A stretch of 64,000 nucleotides of DNA, taken from NCBI GenBank assembly GCA_947652115.1, contig OX393561.1, positions 6,356,566-6,420,565 on the forward strand, in the 5' to 3' direction. Shown in pieces: positions 15,301 to 22,356 of the stretch (position 1 is the stretch's first letter; every line of letters starts with the position of its first letter). This DNA comes from Blastomussa wellsi. Its lineage: Eukaryota > Cnidaria > Anthozoa > Scleractinia > Plerogyridae. The translations under genes were made by a program, and so were the position numbers. The notes beneath the pieces are model-generated. The model was not told the DNA's origin and did not search any database. It saw only the letters and a list, made by a program, of their open reading frames with translations.

Positions 15301-18300
15301 ATAAAGGGTTGTTTTCCCGTACAGAAAATTGGTGTGTCTTTTTCAAATACAATGTCTTTTGCGTAGTGTGTTTTGGGTGCAGGGAGATGCACTACTTGAC
15401 CTTCAAGCATAAGAAGAAAATCATGCCATTGTATAACTTGTTGCGACCAGCGGAAGTCGTTCAAGAAAATGCATTCTGCATCTTCCGCTCCAACCCATCC
15501 AAACAAGACCTGGCCGAAAAAGATCTGAGTAAAAACCTTTCTTCCAATGACTTGTATCACTACAAGAAATGATTTCTAGAAAAGTTGAATTTCCTTTAAG
15601 TAGCGAGCAATTACAATAGAAGGTGTTATTGTCTGTATTGCAATTTCGTCCAGGAACTTTATCTCATTTTAATCTTACGAACACGTAGTGCGCCATTTTC
15701 ATACGTAAATGCAGTTGTTTGACAATATTTGGAAATTTTGCGCAAGAATTCGAACCCACAACAAATTTCAAACAAAAAGGATTTTTAATTGACACGTGTT
15801 TATTTCGAAACTCAAGCATACTTGCTGATGTCTTCCCCAGGGTAAATGAACTGTGTAGATGTTACGTCATCCTATACACCCCAAAAAGAGATTTTTCCGT
15901 GGCCATTTTTGAGATAGCCAACATGTTACCCTAAAACTTTTTCTTTTGAAAAGCTCCCCTGAAAAGCTTCGACAGGTGTGATTTTCACCTCAATATATAA
16001 GAGAAGAATATATTTTTTGTGCCTTGCATAAATCAGACAACCAGTTGCAAAAATGTTGAGACAGTTAGTGCCAAAAAAGGCTTTTCTTACTTCTATGGTT
16101 CGCAAATTGCCAGTTTTTCAGAGAAGAACATTTTGCACCCCTTTCCCCGTTTCAATGTTGTCCATCTAAGTTTTGTACGTCATATTGAATAGCTAGCAAC
16201 ATTGGGAAGGGGAGGAGGGGAGAGAGATTACGCGCAATAGCGCGGTGAAGAGTCTTCTCTCGTTAAGGAAGGATGTCTCAACTACTTATGCAACTGGTTG
16301 TAGCTTGTGTGTGTGATTAAAATTGACTCAGACAAATGATTTTTAACAGGGGCGGATCTAGGGGGAGGTTGCAGTGTGTACGCACCCCTCCCTGGGATTA
16401 CCTGCGGCTTTCTAATATGACTAGTGTTCTGCTTACGTCACCTGTCAGTTACGTCATTCCTCAGTAGTGCACCCCCCATCCAAAGAAAAATCCTGAATCC
16501 ACCCCTGTTCAATAACATTGTCATTCTAGTTCAAAATTTTATTCACATTAGGATCAAACAGGCCTGACGTTACTCCCCTTGTTGGTGCTATCAGCCAAAT
16601 TCAAATCAGCCGACGGCATACCTTGGCCCCTGACCTACGAAACAAAGCTCTGATAGCTAGTGCTCTGAAGTCAAGCCTCACTGTACCGGTCAGCCCTCTA
16701 CAGAGCAAGCGATGCCACACACTTACAACTGCAGCTATTTTAAATTCTGCTCGCAAAGCTGTTAATCAAGCACACAAAGTTGCAGAAGAGCAGAAGAGGA
16801 GGAGAAGCATCGGACAGGCAGAAGGCCCTTGTGAAGGTGATGTGTTCATGGAGGGGTCAGAAAGACGCACACCTCTTAAGCCTGCTAATTCCAGAACCTT
16901 TCAGAGAGAAAATGAAGAGCGTGCAGCTAGCACTCCAGAAGGTACTTATCAACTGACAGTTTCATTATCTTGAAAAGTCATAATGTCACTTGTGTAGATG
17001 CCTTGACGTGCAATCATTTAAATGGCAACAGCAAATATTTAGTCCAGAAACATTCTACCCCTGTTAAATCAGTGGTAAACACTATAATTCTGAAATTGAT
17101 GTAAAAAATGATCTATGTGACTCATCGAGGCAAAAGAAGTAGTTCAGATTGGTTGGTTATTTACTACACCCCCTTTCCAAACAACAAACTGCATTAATTT
17201 GTACATACATTTTATTTACTGGTAATAGTAAATTAATTTTTGTGCATACCATACACACCTATTTCTCTTCCTACTAAAATTGAAATGTGAAATGTTGTGT
17301 GTGAAACTTTCAAGTGAAAAAGCATCAGTTAACTACGATGCACTTTTGCTATCTATCCTTTTCTTTTGTGCTATTTATTTTAATCATTTGATGTTATTTA
17401 TTGCAGGCGAAAAAACCCATTTGTCAAGGATTTCATTTTTTGTGAATACAAGTGCAACAGCTCCGCCATCTCCTATACCAACATCGTTACCTATCAGAGT
17501 GTACCCCACGGATAAAGGTTGGAACTTGTCTTCAGCAGATCTATTATACTACTCTTTGTAGTTGTTTTTTGGGGGTTGTCACACACCATTTCTCCCCATT
17601 TATTGCTGCTTAAACCTGAACCAGGGGTTTCAAAACAAGGCGGCGGGTGCCGGAGTTCCACCGGCTACTTGATTCTTATGCCACTGGCTACTCTGGTTAG
17701 CAATCAGCTTGTGGCCAAAAAGCTCACTCATAACAGCCGCCTACTCTACCAGTCGATGACACCTACTTCAAAACATTTTGAAATCCCTGCCTGAACTGCA
17801 TTCTTTTAGGCCTGACATAGCTTTTTTTGCATAATCCTGAGCCAGACGTGCAATACTTTGGTCGACTACACCAATCAAGTGATGTCTTCTCTTGTCTCTA
17901 GTGCCAGAAACATCAAACATTTTGACAGGCATAAGTTTATACCTTTTGCATTTGACTCACACAAGACATCGGAATAAAACCCCAAGTATTACTTTAACAT
18001 TTGTAATAATTATGAAACTTTAAGCTGGATCATAATATTTCAACATAAGTTCAAAAGTGATAGACAGTAGTACGTATGTCGATAGCAATCGACATTGCTG
18101 TGGTTAAAGCAGCTGCTAGTGGGAAAAAACTATAGATGCATAATGATATAAATAATGGTTGTGAAAGAGACTACCCTTAATTTATAAGTCAGTGTATGAG
18201 TGTAGTGGCCCATTAGGCAGGAGCTTATTCTAGGTGGGATGCTATTCCACCACAGGGTCCCCTCCCCTACAGTATTAAATTTACCAGTACCAGTCTTGCC

Positions 18301-21300
18301 TAAGAACACAATGCAGTGCCCCGACCAGGGCTCAAACCTGGACCACCCAATATGGAGTCCAGTGTGCTAACCATTAGACCACCACAATAAATAAAAACAT
18401 GTATTCCACTACAAGAATATATTCTTACTAATTATTTCATTTGTTAGGTACTCCACCTAGTTGGATAGAAGGAAAAGCCACTGAAGATGATGATGGAGAT
18501 GGGGAAGAAAAAGAACAACAAATTATCTGTTTGATGTCACCCGAGCAGAAGTAAGACATTGCCTAACATGTTATTTTCCAGCACATTATTTGTATATTAT
18601 CAAGCAGAGGTAATGCGAATTATGAAATTCATCAGCTTGTGGCCAAGTAAAAGTGCATGTTAGCTAGATGTACCTCAACTGTTGAAATTCAAGTGGAAAA
18701 TTTCTCTGTTTTTTAAAAAGACTTTGAAGCCACAAGACAGGGCTGCAAATAAGTTTCTCCCGTGAAAGGACATGTGTTTGACTAAGTCAGCATTTTGACT
18801 GGATAAAACTGCAGCAAAGTCAAACAACATATTAGTGGAGCGTTTTGTGGTAGGAAATAGAATTACCCAGGTCTGTTGCCGTAAAGAACTTTCAAAATGA
18901 CTTTTGTATTATCGATTGACAGCTGTCAAAACAAGGTATCCGCTGACCAGTATCACATGACCATATCGTGGGCTCAGGTTAGGACTCATTGAGATCACGT
19001 TTTTTTAAAGTTTAAGTTAGATCATTTTCTCAAATTGTGAAGAATCAGCAAAAACTACAGAGCTCTGCTTTTAGGCTTGGCTAAATCTATATATTACAGT
19101 ACTGCTTGATAATGCGTTGTCAAGGGTAAACTTGGGCGTTTGTATTGGAAGGCCCAAAAAATTGTCTGTGTGTTCTGTCCGACCACAGTTGGGGTGCCAT
19201 TGGACAGCCATTGTCCGATGTTCTACCGTTGCCGATATTTGCAGCCCTACAAGAGTTTTTAATTGCCGACATACTACTATTAATATATGATTCAATTCAA
19301 CAGGCTTCCAAAACCAAGGACTTGGAATATTAAATCAACTGTGAGTAGCTGATTATCGACATCAGTCTGAATGTCATTCCTTGCAATCAACTTTAGGTTT
19401 TCAAGTAGAGTGAACAATATTTACTACACTTTGCATAATATTTGCATCAAGTAGATTGAAACAATAGCCAATAGACACTTAGTCCAAAAATATGATTGGT
19501 TATATGCTGTTTTCTATTCATATTTAGTAGAAACTAAGGCTACGTTTACACAAACGCGTTTTCCAATCGACACGGTTTCAACCGCATCGAAAACAACACG
19601 GTTTCAAACTGTTTACACAGAGCGCATCTAACCGTTTTCCAAGACTGTTTTCCAAAGCGTTTTGGATAAGCATGTGCTGCCTTCCGTGGGTTCACCATGT
19701 TTACAATTTGAGAGCCAGCCAATTTCACGCTAATGCACAATTGTTTTCAAATCAATGCGGTTTCTCCATTTCAGCCGTGTACACAAGAAATAAAACCATG
19801 TCGCTTTGAAAATGCTCCACTTTTTGTCAGCGTTTCCAAAACTACCTGGTTTCAATTCGGCGCTGTGTAAACGAGAGGCGCAAACACATCCAAAGCAATG
19901 CGGTTACAGATGAAACTGTGTTTGTGTAAGCACAGCCTAAGGTGTTCTATTGGAAATCTGCCAATCTGATTGGTTCTCCCACTGTTTCTGTCTGCTGATA
20001 AAAGCTCATGTGTTGCTCTTTCAATGCAAGATTTTTCTTTTGGCCTAAAAGAACTTAAATTGGAAGAGATTTTGTAATGCAAACCTTTAAGAGTGTCTAC
20101 TAAAAACAATTATACTACGAGTTCACCCTCATTTTCTATGAGTGGCAGTCAACTCAGCTGTGCCTCGTTGACTATTTGCTCATAGAAAACGTGGGCAAGT
20201 AGTTTAATCGTTTAAGGGCATTCGCGCCAATTGTTTCTGCGCATCGTTACTGCGCACGGAATTCGTCACTAAACGTCATCCATCGAGCGCACGCGCTGAG
20301 TTTTTAAATGGTCGGTGACCCCTTCTATTTTTTCCATGAACTGGTTTTATTTACAATTCTCGACAGATTGTCAAAAAATCAATGTGCGAAGTTTAAAAAT
20401 TTTCAAGTTTTGTGCCCACAGGACATCGAATCCTGCCATCTTGCGGCTGTTAGGCGAGTGCAAATGTGGTTGCTAAATGCAAATTTTTAAGGAGCCAATT
20501 GAATAAATTCACTTTAGGGGTCCATTTAAACAACATCTGGCAGAGACACGTTCATTTCAAAGATTTATTTCCAATATTTTTTGGCTTACAGACACTGTAG
20601 CCGTATCTGCGAACGAAGTGAGAGTTTTCAGATTTAGGGTGTTCTTCTGTGCATGTTATCTCCAAAACGAAGTCGGTGACCCCCCCCCCCCACAATTTTT
20701 TTTTATTTCTGACATCAGTTACCAATTATCTTACAGTGGTGAAAGTTTCAGAAAAAAATCAATGGTAGAAACTTTTTGCGCGAACGTCCTTAATAGAACA
20801 TGATTTCACACACAAGGTAAACTCATTATCTGATTGGCTACAGGTAACTACTACTGACCAATAGTAGGCGGCCAACTGTTTGGTCCAAAAAAATATTGGA
20901 TCAATCATTGTTTTTGGGAAATTCTTCACCCACCCCACCCATGTTTCTGCACTTAGCATAAGTCATAAGTCACTGAGAAACATGGGCTAGGGAGGGGTGG
21001 GTGAGTTTTTTTCCCAGCAATGAAAATTAATCCAAAATTTGAAACAAAATCGTCCTTTTCTTTGTTAGCGGAATGATCACTGGGTTACTGGTATCCTAAA
21101 ACAGTTATTAGACAGCTTGCTCTTGGTTTCTGTTGACTTTGATAGCTGGCTCAGGGCTTCACCCGTCTTCAACTATTTAAGTAATAGTGTGTTTCTGTCA
21201 AGGAACTATCGGCTGATAGTTGCCCCATGGAAATTTGATATTCTTAAAACAAATATTTGCCTGAGAAGCGAAGCTTCGATATAATTATGCTAGTTTTAAG

Positions 21301-22356
21301 AACATCAAATTTCCAAGGGGCAACTATCAGACCGATAGTTCAGAGACCGAAACACTCTATTGTCTTTATTGTTCACCATCTCTAAATTTTCTTCCGCGCG
21401 CACATTCACAAACTAGCATCTTGAGCTACCGAAAGCCTGCATGCTTACAGAAAAATTTCACAGACGGACACTATCCATCCGGGTATTTTCTTCGGACGGG
21501 CACAATGCACTTATAGTGCCCTCCGCGAATGAACACTATTGCGCCACATGTTTCAATTAGACAATGAGAATCAGAGAAAATTTAGTGGTGAATTATAGAC
21601 CCTATGCAAAAATGTCTGGTCAAGTTTGTTAAGATTCCGATTGCAACACTTGGAAGTAAATAGCATAATATACTACTCTGAGAAGTTTCAGTGTTTTTGG
21701 TTAAATTCCTGCAAAATTGTGACTGATTTAAATTTAAGAGATTTGTATGGAAAAAGCTACTCTGGCCTGCCTAGCCTTGCTTTCATGTTTTTGGCAATAT
21801 AAATGGTCCTATAACTTTCCATTGGTTAGAAGTATAGCCTCAAAACTCCATATATCGATTTCATTTGACTTAATCTTCAAGGGAAAGTAATTAATTCTCT
21901 TGACAAATGTTTCTTTTCGGGGCCAAAAAATAGCAGCCGCCATATTTGCATTGGGTCTATAACAGCTGATAGAAACCTCCAGCTCAACATAATTAGACTA
22001 CTTTATAAAAAATAGCACATTAATTAAAATGTTATTGACAGTTTTGTTTAACTACTTTGGCAACAAGTCCTGGAATGTCATACATGCTCTCCAAGAACCT
22101 GCAAGTTCACAAAGCATCCTTGTAGCCAATCAGATTGGGCAGCTCTGTGTCACATGCCTAGATGGATTGTGTCATCTAAAATCTCCTTGAATATTGACTT
22201 GTTATTTTTAGGATCCCAAAAAGCCAGCTCCTAGCAGGAAGACAAACAGTAGACAACAGAATGATTCTGTCTCTGGGAGAACAAGATCCCGAAAACGAAA
22301 GTGACAGTGAACAACGTAAATCTTTTAGCCAATTATTGAGTTTAATTCGCAAGTAG
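313..22356 (+). CDS. NCAPD3: Condensin-2 complex subunit D3, C-terminal half (5' part outside window)
   Basis: HEAT-repeat regulatory subunit of condensin II, which acts in the nucleus in mitotic chromosome compaction. Exons read: 313-389, 500-526, 849-983, 1564-1639, 2779-2838, 3256-3385, 5937-6045, 6694-6778, 6884-6988, 7678-7747, 8853-8937, 9724-9813, 10859-10966, 11501-11560, 12470-12679, 13005-13104, 16552-16941, 17407-17517, 18448-18550, 22212-22356. All junctions keep phase and have GT/AG borders. About 755 residues are encoded against about 1500 for the vertebrate protein. Recognisable segments are [40 protein letters not shown] and [14 protein letters not shown], followed by a charged coiled-coil-like stretch (exon at 12470) and a low-complexity Ser/Pro/basic tail. 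The last exon is the least certain: the in-frame stop is at 22354, but a GTAAAT donor at about 22315 could lead to a further exon. The intron 13105-16551 carries a whole Tc1-type transposon. Identification rests on remembered family similarity. Confidence 0.9.
3665..4940. mobile_element. Tc1/mariner-like non-autonomous element with TA duplication
   Basis: The left end reads CAGTAAAAACCTGCATAAA and the right end is its near-perfect inverse (TTTATGCGGGTTTTTACTG). Both ends abut TA (3663-3664 and 4941-4942), the duplication made by Tc1/mariner transposases. No transposase ORF is visible. The middle (about 3990-4750) is GC-richer and repeats a TTATCTCCCCAGC phrase near 4069 and 4226, so another sequence may be nested inside. 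It lies in an NCAPD3 intron. Confidence 0.7.
5722..5880. mobile_element. Miniature element, CAGGGGTTTC family (copy 1)
   Basis: A 159-bp element bounded by CAGGGGTTTCAAAA and TTTTGAAACCCCTG. Related copies lie at 17622-17789 (opposite orientation) and 30688-30850, with a broken copy near 10060-10250. The termini suggest a hAT-type non-autonomous element. Just upstream the first bases of the end are repeated (about 5707-5718). It lies in an NCAPD3 intron. Confidence 0.7.
6296..6500 (-). mobile_element. tRNA-derived SINE, copy 1
   Basis: Read on the - strand, the copy has a tRNA-like head with a B-box-like GGTTCTATCCC, followed by a conserved body (ACACTTTACTTTAAGGTG type) and a GGGTAACCCTG block. 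The same order of blocks recurs at 10990, 18190, 33225, 44165 and 51585. It lies in an NCAPD3 intron. Confidence 0.65.
7760..8030. repeat. Degenerate short repeats of GTCATGGAAA type
   Basis: An intronic stretch with at least seven imperfect repeats around GTCATGGAAA, in places followed by TTT or ACC. It encodes nothing recognisable. A similar repeat style with core GTCAGGGAA occurs near 25040-25290. Confidence 0.55.
9181..9631. mobile_element. hAT-like non-autonomous element with 5-bp duplication
   Basis: The ends are CAGTGCTCGACACTAAC and its inverse GTTAGTGTCGAGCCCTG. The flanks share CTTGT on both sides, a 5-bp duplication as described for the hAT5 group. No ORF of use is present. Two further elements in the window with CAGGGCT ends also show 5-bp duplications (59745 and 61413). 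Confidence 0.7.
10060..10250. mobile_element. Broken or overlapping copies of the CAGGGGTTTC element
   Basis: A fragment ending in AAAACCCCTG near 10136 is followed at 10179 by a new CAGGGGTTTCAAAACAAGCTGG end that runs to about 10248 and then stops. The second piece matches the start of the copy at 17622 but has no matching far end. It is best read as a truncated, rearranged copy in an NCAPD3 intron. Confidence 0.55.
10990..11245 (+). mobile_element. tRNA-derived SINE, copy 2
   Basis: The sequence has a B-box-like GGTTCGAGGCC, then TGTGTTCTTGGGCAAGACAC, CTCACAGTGCCTCTC and GGGTAACCCTGC blocks in the same order as the other copies. It starts directly after the NCAPD3 exon ending at 10966. 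The 3' tail (ACGGAAACCGGAG) is fuller here than in the other copies. Confidence 0.65.
11578..11720 (+). repeat. G-rich purine repeat
   Basis: About 140 bp of imperfect GGGATGGGAGGTGGGGTTGGAGA-type repeats, almost pure purine on the + strand, in an intron just downstream of the NCAPD3 exon at 11501. It has many GGG/GGGG runs that could form G-quadruplexes. The open frames across it on both strands are composition artefacts. Confidence 0.8.
12084..12219. repeat. Fold-back repeat (hairpin)
   Basis: Two arms of about 65 bp are near-perfect inverse copies, for example TGATAGTTTGAATTTTTGG against AAAAATTCAAACTGTCATA, meeting at GAGAGCAAGGTCTTGCTCTC. It is intronic, lacks an ORF, and is probably a miniature inverted-repeat element. 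Confidence 0.75.
13168..13430 (+). repeat. Left 263-bp terminal direct repeat
   Basis: It starts CAACCAGTTGCAAAAATG and ends CTTATGCAACTGGTTG, the inverse of its own start. It contains a small perfect stem, CGCGC-AATA-GCGCG, at 13361-13374 and a G-rich GGGAAGGGGAGGAGGGG tract. It is repeated at 16038-16300. Confidence 0.92.
13654..14721 (+). CDS. Tc1/mariner-superfamily transposase, DD34E, intact
   Basis: A 355-residue ORF without stops that cuts and pastes its own element. The N-terminal half has two helix-turn-helix regions (residues about 22-46, [20 protein letters not shown], and about 70-112), separated by a basic HGRP linker like the GRPR motif of Tc1 proteins. The catalytic triad can be read as D157 (FYLDGVSF), D253 (FVQDNCP) and E288 (DLNPIENVF). 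Thirty-four residues separate the second Asp from the Glu, and the NPIE context is typical of the superfamily. Length matches Tc1-like enzymes (about 340-360). The start is the first ATG of the frame, with CAATAAAG and no close upstream ATG. It lies inside the NCAPD3 intron in the sense direction and is probably still functional, judged only from the intact frame and triad. Confidence 0.92.
   Translation: MVFKEKIKPELKAYVRFLREQGDVHVKEIVHRCGISRASVYRCLKFANQAQKESNRHGRPQLIDVRQESKIHRTIGRLREQEGNFSCHRIRAEAGLHNASLWTINRTLKRMGYAFLEARKKGILLERDFRERLRFARKVKRTYCNDFFMNDICFYLDGVSFYHKYNPLDDARAPKGKIWRKRKEGLSVTAKGTHVGSGGRVVKMIVAISYGKGVIYCEQYEKLDGNYYADFIRRNFRNMFQKSGKCSKLFVQDNCPILNCAKARKALKEVGGELFPIPKKSGDLNPIENVFNAAKEELRTQAVRLNLTYESFEAFARRVKSTLYSMRREIIDNTIASMFKRLDLITKNRGRRTKY
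14977..15081. repeat. Iteron cluster (CGGTCTACC / GGTAGACCG)
   Basis: The 9-mer CGGTCTACC occurs at 14977 and 14995. Its inverse GGTAGACCG occurs at 15053 and 15073, with a variant GGTAGACGG at 15063 (10-bp period). The two groups face each other across about 50 bp of AT-rich sequence. The cluster lies between the convergent transposase and helicase-like ORFs, and its role is unknown. The arrangement resembles binding sites for a replication or regulatory protein, but it could also be a decayed palindromic insertion. Confidence 0.7.
15150..15575 (-). CDS. Helicase-like ORF fragment (C-terminal part, possible SF3/P-loop NTPase relative)
   Basis: An open frame of about 140 residues on the - strand inside the Tc1-type element, convergent with the transposase. 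Visible features are IFLNDFRWS, which looks like a Walker B segment; DTPIFCTG, which looks like helicase motif [12 protein letters not shown] between them; and a Cys pair near the end (CARCF) before the stop. No Walker A lies in the frame, and a stop sits just upstream at about 15573, so this is either the last exon of a longer protein or a fragment. It reminds me of a family of Rep-like/SF3 helicase C-termini found in invertebrate genomes, but I cannot name it with confidence. No ATG starts the frame (the first candidate is GTG at 15560). A TATATATTGAG box lies upstream on this strand near 16000. The frame is free of stops over its length. Confidence 0.5.
   Translation of the reverse strand, partial: KSFLVVIQVIGRKVFTQIFFGQVLFGWVGAEDAECIFLNDFRWSQQVIQWHDFLLMLEGQVVHLPAPKTHYAKDIVFEKDTPIFCTGKQPFIYIKNGVIDQRETEMMQVRWKIFQFNVQIEQNDQKEIPKCARCFASLVLS
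16038..16300 (+). repeat. Right 263-bp terminal direct repeat
   Basis: Same sequence and orientation as 13168-13430 apart from one base (GTTGTCCATC instead of GTTGGCCATC). The CGCGC-AATA-GCGCG stem is at 16231-16244. TA follows at 16301; no TA precedes it at 16038. Confidence 0.92.
16347..16506. mobile_element. Miniature element, CAGGGGCGGATC type
   Basis: The ends are CAGGGGCGGATCTAGG and CCTGAATCCACCCCTG, an imperfect inverse. Elements with CAGGGGCGGATCCAGG-like ends are common hAT-type miniature elements in animals. It lies 46 bp after the Tc1-type element and just before the NCAPD3 exon at 16552. Confidence 0.65.
17622..17789. mobile_element. Miniature element, CAGGGGTTTC family (copy 2)
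   Basis: It is bounded by CAGGGGTTTCAAAACAAGG and CATTTTGAAATCCCTG. The internal sequence is the inverse of copies 1 and 3 (GCCACTGGCTACTCTGG, CAGCCGCCTACTCTACCAG). CTGAAC occurs at both flanks, one base offset, and may be the target duplication. It lies in the NCAPD3 intron after exon 17407. Confidence 0.7.
18185..18392 (-). mobile_element. tRNA-derived SINE, copy 3 (best tRNA-like head)
   Basis: Read on the - strand, the head is GTGGTCTAATGGTTAGCACA (A-box-like) followed by CCAGGTTTGAGCCCTGG (B-box-like), then TGTGTTCTTAGGCAAGAC and GGGACCCTG blocks. The tRNA-like part is followed by the family body, so this is a SINE and not a tRNA gene. It lies just upstream of the NCAPD3 exon at 18448. 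Confidence 0.7.
19539..19937. mobile_element. PIF/Harbinger-like miniature element
   Basis: It runs from GGCTACGTTTACACAAA to the imperfect inverse TTTGTGTAAGCACAGCC and is flanked on both sides by TAA (19536-19538 and 19938-19940), the 3-bp duplication of Harbinger elements. The interior contains several CGGTTTCAA-type repeats. It lies in the last NCAPD3 intron. Confidence 0.65.
21183..21361. repeat. Fold-back element
   Basis: The left arm AATAGTGTGTTTCTGTCAAGG and the right arm ending GAGACCGAAACACTCTATT are imperfect inverses. The arms continue inward through GGAAATTTGATATTCTTAAAAC against TTTTAAGAACATCAAATTTCC. Only a short loop remains. It is a miniature element in the last NCAPD3 intron. 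Confidence 0.65.

Larger units (their letters stand above)
13168..16300 (+). mobile_element. Complete Tc1/mariner-type element with 263-bp direct terminal repeats
   Basis: A 3133-bp unit in the NCAPD3 intron between exons 13005 and 16552. The outermost bases are CAACCAGTTGCA and its inverse TGCAACTGGTTG, and TA flanks both outer edges (13166-13167 and 16301-16302). Each end is a 263-bp block in direct orientation (13168-13430 and 16038-16300) with a single difference (G or T) between blocks. Each block is bounded by inverted repeats of about 26 bp. The two inner block edges lack TA, so the blocks are parts of the element and not separate insertions. Inside are an intact DD34E transposase, an opposed helicase-like ORF and an iteron cluster. 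The terminal identity implies recent insertion or repeat homogenisation. Confidence 0.85.

Noticed and set aside
18300..18385. tRNA gene on the - strand
   Set aside because: A- and B-box-like blocks are present, but the sequence runs on into the repeated SINE body, and related copies occur elsewhere in the window.
22212..22304. Basic C-terminal reading of the last NCAPD3 exon (ending RSRKRK)
   Set aside because: The frame does not match the phase left by exon 18448-18550; kept only as an alternative in the findings.
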